28,017 nt of DNA from Caryophanales bacterium UBA3835 (GTDB taxonomy: Bacteria > Bacillota_I > Bacilli_A > RFN20 > CAG-826): NCBI GenBank assembly GCA_002392945.1, contig DGHZ01000021.1, forward strand, positions 1 to 28,017, read 5' to 3'. The notes under the pieces are model-generated. The model saw only the letters and a list, made by a program, of their open reading frames with translations, did no database searches and was not told where the DNA came from. Both the position numbers and the translations under genes were made by a program. Positions 17,001-21,552 of the stretch are shown here, one piece after another (the stretch's first letter is position 1; every line of letters starts with the position of its first letter).

Positions 17001-18284
17001 TAAGATGGTTTTACCATCTTCAATATATGGGAAATTGGTCTTATTAAAGGAATCAAGCAATTTAGTTTCTTCTTCGTCTAATAAATCAATATCAATAAGT
17101 TTTTCTTTCTTTAAGAATTCTGACATCACCACTTCATACATCTTAATGATGTGTTTAATTGTGGACTCATTATATAAATCAGCACGATATTCCACCCAGA
17201 TGATGTATTTACCTTCTAATCTATGAAGCTCAATAGAGAGTTTCTCTTTGCCATCTTTTCTTAATAATGGAGTAACTTCAAGTAATTTGCCTTGATATTC
17301 ACCAGAATAGAAATAATCGCCTTGATAAGAGAATAAAACATCCGCACTTACTCCAAAGTCTTTATTCATATCCGCAAAAGGATAGATGTTATGCTTAACA
17401 TTATCAATTTGTTGTGCATTTGTTTTTAACAAATAATCTTTAACTTTATCTTCGTCAGCGTAGCTTAAATAAAGTGGATAAGTCTTAACATATGAACCTA
17501 CACTCCTAGCGACGCTTTCATCTCTTCCGTTATGTACCGCTAGGAATAAAGCCTCGTTTTCCATATTGATCTTACTTAATAAGTAAGAGAACGCACCTAA
17601 GAAGTAGGAAGATGTTTTAATTCCTAGTTTCTTGGTCAAAACTTTAACATCTTTATCAGTAACCTCTAAAGGTACACGGATATTGCCCCAAGAGACTTCT
17701 TTATCTTGTTTATCTTCTACTGGGGTAGAATCGGTTTCAACTCCTCCAACTAACTTTTCATAGTAGTCTTTTGCTTCGTTATATTTTTTAGACTTCAAGT
17801 CTTTTTCTTCTTTACTAGCAAATTCATTCGCATCTGATTTTTCAACTTCTAATTTCTTGCCCTCAAGAGCTTTTAAGAAATCACTTATAAAGATATGAAT
17901 TGAAGTTCCGTCCATAATAATGTGATGAAAATCAAAATAGAAAACATATTCATCTTTTACTTTGTAAAGTTTGAATCTATATAAGTGTTTATTAGTTAAT
18001 TCATATGGTTTTGAATCAACCTTCACTTCCTTGACTTCTTCATAAGGGAGTTTGATTTCTTCTTCTTCAATATGTTTAGTGATATTTCCTTCTTCATTAA
18101 TGGATAAAACAGTAAATAAATACGGATGAGCCTCAAAAACTGCTTTTAAGGCGTTAGCGACTTGCTCTTTAGTAATGCCTCTTCCTAAGTTAATCGTATT
18201 AGCGAGGTTATATGCATCTCCTGAATTTAAAGAAGAGATATATAATCCTTGTTCACTTTTAGATAATGGATAATGTTTATTCAT
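11049..18284 (-). CDS. Two-module nonribosomal peptide synthetase, C-A-T-C-A-T-R
   Basis: 2411 residues. C1 ~1-410, HHIIMDG at 120-126. A1 ~425-910, YTSGSTGVPKG at 572-582, YGPTE 704-708, YKTGD 791-795, catalytic K899 in an atypical NQNQKVNK. T1 ~915-990, carrier S952 in EVGLTS. C2 ~1003-1405, HHILCDG 1120-1126. A2 ~1425-1915, YTSGSTGKPKG 1577-1587, YGPTE 1724-1728, K1910 in NGKIDK. T2 ~1930-2002, carrier S1965 in MGGTSL. Reductase ~2045-2411, with G2051-x2-G2054-x2-G2057 nucleotide loop and YVHSK (Y2206, K2210). All catalytic motifs are intact. It should activate and join two amino acids and release them as an aldehyde or alcohol. A leading C domain suggests acylation of the first residue. 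The ATG overlaps the transferase stop, with a strong AGGAGG. No thioesterase or epimerase is present. Confidence 0.96.
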   Translation of the reverse strand: MNKHYPLSKSEQGLYISSLNSGDAYNLANTINLGRGITKEQVANALKAVFEAHPYLFTVLSINEEGNITKHIEEEEIKLPYEEVKEVKVDSKPYELTNKHLYRFKLYKVKDEYVFYFDFHHIIMDGTSIHIFISDFLKALEGKKLEVEKSDANEFASKEEKDLKSKKYNEAKDYYEKLVGGVETDSTPVEDKQDKEVSWGNIRVPLEVTDKDVKVLTKKLGIKTSSYFLGAFSYLLSKINMENEALFLAVHNGRDESVARSVGSYVKTYPLYLSYADEDKVKDYLLKTNAQQIDNVKHNIYPFADMNKDFGVSADVLFSYQGDYFYSGEYQGKLLEVTPLLRKDGKEKLSIELHRLEGKYIIWVEYRADLYNESTIKHIIKMYEVVMSEFLKKEKLIDIDLLDEEETKLLDSFNKTNFPYIEDGKTILDDFLEVVKKHPNEVAVVFKDKKYTYKEVDEISTRIANELIRLGAKKEKVVSILVKKSEYIVLASLGVIKSGAAYQPLDPTYPKDRLTFMVKDSSAIILIRDRELNDLVDDFKGKELFTDELLSLKDNTKIKTRPSPKDLFIMLYTSGSTGVPKGVMLEHGNIFSFVRYYRQEFNLGVGNRSAAYASYGFDADMMDLYPSLTSGATVYIIPDEMRLNLVELGEYYNKNQITHAFMTTQVGRQFASEIEVKSLKYFAVGGEKLVPMDPPKGYKFYNLYGPTEGTVFCTLQLVDKFYHRIPIGKCLSDYKIYVLDKNKKRLPILTSGELYISGPQVARGYLNREKENSEAFLSNWFTKEEKFEKLYKTGDIVRLLEDGTIDFIGRKDGQVKIRGFRVELSEVEKVIRDFKDIKDATVKDFTDPSGVKYIVAYVVSDKKINVEELNNFILEQKPPYMVPAYTMQIDKIPLNQNQKVNKRALPVPELKVKEMVAPRNAAEQDIFDILKGVLGHDQFGVTNDIFEVGLTSVSSIRFTILLSKKYNKSVENGDLKAHSTIASLAEFLANKEEDKTFEVLDEYPLTKTQEGIFVECVSKPNSTNYNIPYLFKLDKKMDLAKLKEAVSQTIDNHPYLKSILHMNDSGDIVARRNANPAKVEILKKEIDIKSLVRPFSILDGELYRVEIYEGKENYLFLDFHHILCDGTSEAIILSDIDKAYLGEKLTPETYTGYEVALQEKEDLASPKLDKAKAYYNEVLKDVDGEYTLKKDLKVEETSKLQSIDYELELDNELVKKYVESNKLTNNALFNFAFAFTLSKFIYKDDSLYETIYNGRKSSKVMNSVSMFVKTLPVYIKYAEEDLVLAKVKQMQELLSGLEENDLYSFGDVANDYNLKADVIFAYQGDNFNFETLGGFKVTPILMESETPKSDFGLDIFLENEKYRAHFEWDQAVYTKDTIDSFKRLYELVLNELLTKKNIKDINCLPEFDKAQYEKINQTEVGMPKNIAVNKLLEKQAKEKPNKVAVVAKNGKLTYQELNESANKVAHALIKEGVKLADCVVMFMPRIKEAYVVRQGIVKSGGAFVPVDPKYPDERVSYIITDSGSKLLISTREIIKQKQELIKSTKVKALAIEDLLQSKEIKNPDVKIPQSSLAYVIYTSGSTGKPKGVMIAHKNLLNYVLDDSNLATICYRDIGEDCVSCSFASLSFDASLQEEFVPLTHGYTAVIASEEEIENPMLLAKTLKENHVKYMFMTPSFVSNLLDIDVFVDALKEFKYLDMGAEAVPMELCNRLRSLGVNANILNGYGPTETTITATYALVKDKYMTIGKPVANSKVYTLDKYGHILPINAIGDLTIAGESVGLGYLGLPEKTKEAFIEINGLKAYRSGDMARINSEGNVEFFGRLDNQVKLRGLRVELDEIERVLNSYNSVTRSIILVKQSPEGDYLAAYFTASSQVDKDKLLEHMSKYLTPYMVPKVVMQLDKFPLTPNGKIDKKSLPEIEVKEEKKEVKSASNDLEEKLLTLFKKALGKDNVGVDDDFFEMGGTSLSVSKVAMLALNMGLPIAYGDVFDYSTVLELEKHINSLSGTDTSVESTKVEAKEQTKELGSLAHNIVDEVNDTKDEYKVNKVLLTGSTGFLGIHILKELLDQKVATIALIRGGKLNPKDRLLGLLAYYFDSPLTEEVEKYVTIVDGDVTDETLGEKLKDYDFNLIINSAAIVKHFANDDIIEHVNVGGVKNLIEIAKKKKVRLVQISTLSVAGENIDNKFDSSFRMKEDMLDFGQDVSNKYVHSKFDAEKALLEAVDKEGLDGKIIRVGNLMSRQSDGEFQANSITNGFMRDLKGYATLKKFPVNSMDVEVDFSPIDEVAKTILLLSKTPSKFTVYHSANSHMVQMGDIIYVLNELGFGIEVVSDDEFIKSMKEMMLDDSKSMLVSSLISYSSSDMHTHSFILSDNEFTNKSLYHLGYKWPITDYQYLKNAIESLDTLGFFERTDL

Positions 18285-18874
18285 ATCCTTTCCTCCTTGA
18301 TGTTGATTTCAAATGGTGATTCATTTTCTCTAGTGATAGAAATCACTAAGTCTAAATATTTAATTGTTTTTGATCGATATTTCTTATTTTTATAGCTCTT
18401 CACGTTATTTATTGGAATAGAAGGAATGTCTTTAATCTTTTCTTTTATTCCTGTTCCAATACATTTAGTGAGCGACTCTTTATTAGTCCAGACCTCATAG
18501 AAGGATTTTTCGTCTTTGATATATTCTTTTTCTTCTTTAGAAGAGATATATTCTTTTAAGTCATCTTCTACTGGTCTTATCTTTTCTATATCCACTCCTA
18601 TGGGGACATCGTCTTTTATAAAGACTACATATCCTTTAGAGTGAGAAATATTAAAGAAGCAATCTTTACTTATCGGCTTACCATTTTCGTTAAGTGAATA
18701 TTCGCCTATATATTTGTTTTTTAAAATAAGTGAGACTGCTTTTTCTTTTTTGGTTTCCTCTAGTTTATATCTAGATAACTCCGTAATATTTTCTTCACTT
18801 AAAAACGAGGATGATAAAAGGTCTTCAAGCGATAATTTATTAGAATCTACGAATAATAGATTAAGAATAATCAC
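18281..18874 (-). CDS. Sfp-type 4'-phosphopantetheinyl transferase
   Basis: 197 residues. It transfers phosphopantetheine from CoA to the carrier serines (S952, S1965) of the adjoining synthetase. Sfp-family motifs are present: GKP at 65-67, FNISHS at 74-79, IGVDIEKIRP at 92-101 (Mg ligands D95 and E97) and FYEVWTNKESLTK at 125-137 (E133, K137). It is slightly shorter than Sfp (224). Its end overlaps the NRPS start by 4 bases, so the pair is translationally coupled. The start is a GTG at 18874 with no ribosome site. A TATAAT only 7 bases upstream implies a transcript beginning at, or within a base or two of, the GTG, hence probable leaderless translation. It heads the five-gene NRPS operon. 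Confidence 0.93.
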   Translation of the reverse strand: MIILNLLFVDSNKLSLEDLLSSSFLSEENITELSRYKLEETKKEKAVSLILKNKYIGEYSLNENGKPISKDCFFNISHSKGYVVFIKDDVPIGVDIEKIRPVEDDLKEYISSKEEKEYIKDEKSFYEVWTNKESLTKCIGTGIKEKIKDIPSIPINNVKSYKNKKYRSKTIKYLDLVISITRENESPFEINIKEERI

Positions 18875-18880
18875 GTATTT

Positions 18881-18886
18881 ATTATA
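18881..18886 (-). promoter_or_regulatory. NRPS operon -10 box
   Basis: Perfect TATAAT on the minus strand, ending 6 bases before the GTG of the phosphopantetheinyl transferase gene. The -35 position falls in the T tract of the preceding terminator (GTTTTT at 17 bases) and matches consensus poorly, which could mean activator dependence or another sigma factor. Predicted transcription start coincides with the start codon. Confidence 0.5.
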
Positions 18887-18900
18887 ACGATAATATAAAT

Positions 18901-18943
18901 AAAAAAAACCAAAATTGAGATATAATCTCTAATATTTGGTTTT
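18901..18943 (-). terminator. Strong rho-independent terminator
   Basis: AAAACCAAA (18935-18943 on the minus strand) pairs with TTTGGTTTT (18905-18913), with an inner GAGA/TCTC stem, followed by a run of eight T (18901-18908). It ends the small-lipoprotein transcript and separates it from the NRPS operon. The plus-strand side also ends in TTTTT, so it may work in both directions. Confidence 0.85.
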
Positions 18944-18963
18944 TATCTAGTTAATTTATTTAA

Positions 18964-19374
18964 TTAAAAAGCGACGCTGAAGGAAGTTTCTGAACCAACA
19001 TAAGCAACGTTGTTGTGAGAGCCGTATCTACCGACTAAATTCTTGCCTATTTCTTCCTTAGCACTATAAAGCAGACGAATGTTATCGCCAGTTGTGACGA
19101 AATTAGAAGCTTGATCAGCGTTTCCAAAGAAGAACGCTAATAAGAAGTCCAAATTATCTCCTTCTCCTTTAGTGCCATAAACAGCATCAACTAATTCAAA
19201 ACCTTCAAATGTAAAACCTTTGTATCTTTCCTTAGCTTGTTCAGCTGTATAAACAGTTGTTGAGTAGCCACTACCATCGAGTTTGCTCTTAACAGAACCT
19301 GAAGATTCGCTAGCGCCACAAGCAGTTAAACATAAAGAGCTAGCAAATAATAATGATGCAAATAGTTTTTTCAT
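18964..19374 (-). CDS. Small lipoprotein of unknown function
   Basis: 136 residues with a classic lipoprotein signal: basic MKK start, hydrophobic core and LTAC lipobox, mature N terminus C19. The mature part (~117 residues) begins with a Gly/Ser-rich linker and contains no motif I recognise; it is mixed alpha/beta in composition and rich in Phe, Gly and Ser. The ATG at 19374 has a strong GGAGGT site, and a TATAAT lies upstream. It sits between the secreted nuclease and the NRPS operon, separated from the latter by a strong terminator, so it is probably a separate unit. No function can be assigned. Confidence 0.85.
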   Translation of the reverse strand: MKKLFASLLFASSLCLTACGASESSGSVKSKLDGSGYSTTVYTAEQAKERYKGFTFEGFELVDAVYGTKGEGDNLDFLLAFFFGNADQASNFVTTGDNIRLLYSAKEEIGKNLVGRYGSHNNVAYVGSETSFSVAF

Positions 19375-19415
19375 AATTTGACCTCCATAAATAATAAGTC
19401 GTTTGTTTATCTTAT

Positions 19416-19421
19416 ATTATA
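19416..19421 (-). promoter_or_regulatory. -10 box of the small lipoprotein gene
   Basis: Perfect TATAAT on the minus strand, about 42 bases before the ATG. The -35 region (TATATT at 17 bases) is poor. Sequence just before the box (GTTG) is the same as before the deoC -10 box. Confidence 0.55.
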
Positions 19422-19439
19422 CAACACGTTTTGTTAGCA

Positions 19440-19465
19440 ATATAACAGAAATATTCTGGTTATAT
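19440..19465 (-). repeat. Inverted repeat after nuclease gene
   Basis: ATATAAC-C-AGAA / TTCT-GTTATAT gives an 11-bp stem with a one-base bulge and 3-base loop, starting directly after the nuclease stop codon. No T run follows, so it may be a weak terminator, an RNA-stabilising 3' hairpin, or an operator, since it overlaps the -35 region of the next gene. Confidence 0.55.
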
Positions 19466-21064
19466 TTATTTCTTTTTCGAAGAGTTTTTCTTATAAGTTT
19501 TTACACTCTTTTTCACAGCGGACAACATTCTTTTTCTTTTCTTTTTGCCGCTATTAATAAAAACGATACCTAAGGCTAATAAAACTACGACTCCTCCACC
19601 AATAGCAATATAAAGAACGTATTTTGGAACACCTTTTTTAGCATTGCTAACAGTAACAGAAATAGTTTGTTCAACTAATTTGCCTTCGTAATTTGCAGAA
19701 GCTTTTATTGCGGCTGTGCCGTTTGCTAAAGCAGTAATGGTAATTTCTTCATCATTAACAGATGTTGTTTTACTTAAACTAACAATATTTGGATCATCAA
19801 CGCTCCAAGTAATCTCTCCATCTGCATTACTACCTGATACTTTTAAAGTATCACCTTTAGAAAAACTAATCTTATCTACTGATAAAGTAAAGCCACTGCC
19901 AATAGGGTCGGTAAGAGGACTTGCATAACCAGTTACAGTAGGATTATAGTTGGTGCCGTCTTTATCAGCGGTTCCCCAAATATAATCAGCCCATTCTGGG
20001 AAATCAATAAATGGATTTCTATTACTAGTGTAGTTATTGAATAATAGGTTATTTCTATGAACTTCATATTCATCAACGGGATCTAATTTGTTCCACGCTA
20101 ATAAATCGCTTAACAAGCCCATTCCATAAGCTTCAGTAGCGCTACTAGTGCCAGTTTTATTATTTTCTGACAAGTCGTTTAGTATCACTAAATTAGGATT
20201 ATTCCCATCAATTGGAGCAGTATCACTACCTGAATAATAATTATATCTAGCAGCCATATAGAAAATGGCTCTAGCAATATCGCCTTTATCGCTATCTTGA
20301 GGTTCAAAGACTGTTTCACTACCACCAGCGTTTTTAGATTTGCCAGTTAGATTATTTTTGACTGTAGAATATTTACTTCCAGCATCACTATACGATTGAT
20401 TCTTATCAACAAAAGCAAAGAAATAGTTACTGTGTTCATGGTTAGCCCAGCCATTTCCTGCCCATAAATGCATTGGGTCTCCACGCGCTCCACCACTAGA
20501 ATCACTTCCTTTGGTGTCAAAGCCGTGCGATTTAGCCCAAATATGTTCTTGGTTAATTCCCCAAGCATCTTGTTCGTGGCTGCCCCAGGCTCTAGCCTCG
20601 TTAGGGATATTTCTATCGTTGTATAAGGCATGAATATATGGATTATTTTTTACGTTAGATGTACTGCCATATTCATACCCAGTAATTGTGTTTGTGCTTG
20701 GATCATATGTTCCATATGTTGTACTACTAGCAGGAGACTTTTTCCAATCTCTATCAGTAATCTCATACATCTGCCAAATCTTAGTATTACTATCGTAGCT
20801 ATAATATTTTTGTCCGTTTTTAAGAATCTCTTTTAAGTTCTTAAGAAGGTTTATTCCTTGTCTTTCAGATGCGCTTAAAGAATTTAAAGAGGAATAATAA
20901 TTTCTAATATCAGTTTTAGAAGTGTCATTTAAATTGATGGTAGTTGGTAAATTAGCAATGCTATAAGCTTCAGCTTTACTTACATCATTGATATTTAGAT
21001 TAAGCGTAATACTAGTTATAGATAATATTCCAATGGACATTACTGGTATAAGTACTTTTTTCAT
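19466..21064 (-). CDS. Surface-anchored EndA/NucM-type endonuclease with BIG2-like domain
   Basis: 532 residues from the ATG at 21064. A signal peptide (~1-32) is followed by a secreted endonuclease I (EndA/NucM/BsnA-like) domain (~50-370), a BIG2-like Ig domain (~390-473) and a C-terminal membrane helix (~482-503) with a Lys/Arg-rich end, so the enzyme stays on the outer face of the cell. Family signatures are INQEHIWAKSHG (170-181, catalytic H174), GDPMHLWAGNGWANHEHSN (195-213), GDIARAIFYMAARY (261-274) and RNNLLFNNY with RNPF (337-352). Likely a nonspecific metal-dependent DNase/RNase for nutrient scavenging. The frame opens upstream to an ATG at 21094, but that lies in the -10 box; the 21064 ATG has GGAGGAG. 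Confidence 0.93.
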   Translation of the reverse strand: MKKVLIPVMSIGILSITSITLNLNINDVSKAEAYSIANLPTTINLNDTSKTDIRNYYSSLNSLSASERQGINLLKNLKEILKNGQKYYSYDSNTKIWQMYEITDRDWKKSPASSTTYGTYDPSTNTITGYEYGSTSNVKNNPYIHALYNDRNIPNEARAWGSHEQDAWGINQEHIWAKSHGFDTKGSDSSGGARGDPMHLWAGNGWANHEHSNYFFAFVDKNQSYSDAGSKYSTVKNNLTGKSKNAGGSETVFEPQDSDKGDIARAIFYMAARYNYYSGSDTAPIDGNNPNLVILNDLSENNKTGTSSATEAYGMGLLSDLLAWNKLDPVDEYEVHRNNLLFNNYTSNRNPFIDFPEWADYIWGTADKDGTNYNPTVTGYASPLTDPIGSGFTLSVDKISFSKGDTLKVSGSNADGEITWSVDDPNIVSLSKTTSVNDEEITITALANGTAAIKASANYEGKLVEQTISVTVSNAKKGVPKYVLYIAIGGGVVVLLALGIVFINSGKKKRKRMLSAVKKSVKTYKKNSSKKK

Positions 21065-21092
21065 GATAGCTCCTCCGTTAAATTCATTTTTC

Positions 21093-21121
21093 ATTATAAA
21101 TTAAAAATGACTATTAGACAA
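21093..21121 (-). promoter_or_regulatory. Nuclease gene promoter
   Basis: Minus strand TTGTCT (21116-21121), 17-base spacer, TATAAT (21093-21098). Start of transcription near 21086 gives a ~22-base leader holding GGAGGAG. This rules out the upstream in-frame ATG at 21094 as the translation start. Confidence 0.75.
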
Positions 21122-21141
21122 ACCCCTATTTATAGACTATG

Positions 21142-21161
21142 AAAAAAGACCCTTTTGGGTC
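21142..21161 (-). terminator. tRNA-Pro terminator
   Basis: Minus strand GACCC-AAAA-GGGTC followed by six T, 14 bases after the CCA end of tRNA-Pro. Confidence 0.85.
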
Positions 21162-21174
21162 AATCATTTTCATC

Positions 21175-21251
21175 TGGTCGGGACGACAGGATTTGAACCT
21201 GCGGCCTTCTGCTCCCAAAGCAGACGCGATACCAAGCTACGCTACGTCCCG
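21175..21251 (-). tRNA. tRNA-Pro (UGG)
   Basis: Acceptor CGGGACG/CGTCCCG, discriminator A and encoded CCA. The anticodon stem TCTGC/GCAGA encloses loop TTTGGGA, giving anticodon UGG. The T arm GGTTCAAATCC is canonical. It lies 22 bases after tRNA-Arg and shares its promoter and the terminator that follows. Confidence 0.97.
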
Positions 21252-21273
21252 ATTTCTTTTTTATAGCACTAGT

Positions 21274-21350
21274 TGGCGCGCTAGAGAGGATTCGAACCCC
21301 TGACTTCAACATTCGTAGTGTTGCACTCTATCCAACTGAGCTACTAGCGC
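21274..21350 (-). tRNA. tRNA-Arg (ACG)
   Basis: Acceptor GCGCTAG/CTAGCGC, discriminator G and encoded CCA. The anticodon stem CAACA/TGTTG encloses loop CTACGAA, giving anticodon ACG (A34 normally becomes inosine through TadA). D-arm GCTCAGTTGGATAGAGT and T-arm GGTTCGAATCC are standard. Confidence 0.97.
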
Positions 21351-21369
21351 ACGATTTTTGTGCTATATG

Positions 21370-21397
21370 ATTTTATCACATTAACAATTTCTTTCAA
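21370..21397 (-). promoter_or_regulatory. Promoter of tRNA-Arg/tRNA-Pro
   Basis: Minus strand TTGAAA (21392-21397), 16-base spacer, TAAAAT (21370-21375) preceded by TGA, an extended -10. Start near 21363, about 13 bases before tRNA-Arg. Confidence 0.75.
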
Positions 21398-21422
21398 TAA
21401 CATTATTAATGTTTTATTTTGC

Positions 21423-21498
21423 TGGAGGTTCCTGGGGGATTCGAACCCTCGATCATTGAGTTGCAGTCAATTGCCTTACCAGACTTGGCTAAGGAACC
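21423..21498 (-). tRNA. tRNA-Cys (GCA)
   Basis: Acceptor GGTTCCT/AGGAACC, discriminator T (U, as expected for Cys) and encoded CCA. The anticodon stem ATTGA/TCAAT encloses loop CTGCAAC, giving anticodon GCA. The T-arm GGTTCGAATCC is canonical. It has its own promoter just upstream, after potD. Confidence 0.96.
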
Positions 21499-21514
21499 AT
21501 GTGCAGCGATAGGT

Positions 21515-21543
21515 ATTCTATCACTGCGTTTTTTTCTATTCAA
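21515..21543 (-). promoter_or_regulatory. tRNA-Cys promoter, embedded in an inverted repeat
   Basis: Minus strand TTGAAT (21538-21543), 17-base spacer, TAGAAT (21515-21520) preceded by TGA. Start near 21508, ten bases before the tRNA. The -10 box lies in a 10-bp inverted repeat with one mismatch (21503-21527). Confidence 0.75.
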
Positions 21544-21552
21544 GAAAGAGTG

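Noticed and set aside
13069..17226. Several plus-strand open frames of 60-99 residues opposite the NRPS gene
   Set aside because: They are antisense shadows of a clearly coding reading frame, lack ribosome sites and encode low-complexity Ser/Leu/Lys-rich products.
11049..18284. Long direct repeats between the two NRPS modules
   Set aside because: The modules share family motifs but diverge in sequence; this is domain homology, not a DNA repeat or assembly duplication.
20347..20631. 94-residue minus-strand open frame inside the nuclease gene
   Set aside because: Alternative frame of the conserved nuclease core; no independent ribosome site or recognisable product.
21065..21094. Upstream ATG start for the EndA-like nuclease
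   Set aside because: The ATG at 21094 lies inside the TATAAT of the promoter; the ATG at 21064 has GGAGGAG and begins a proper signal peptide.
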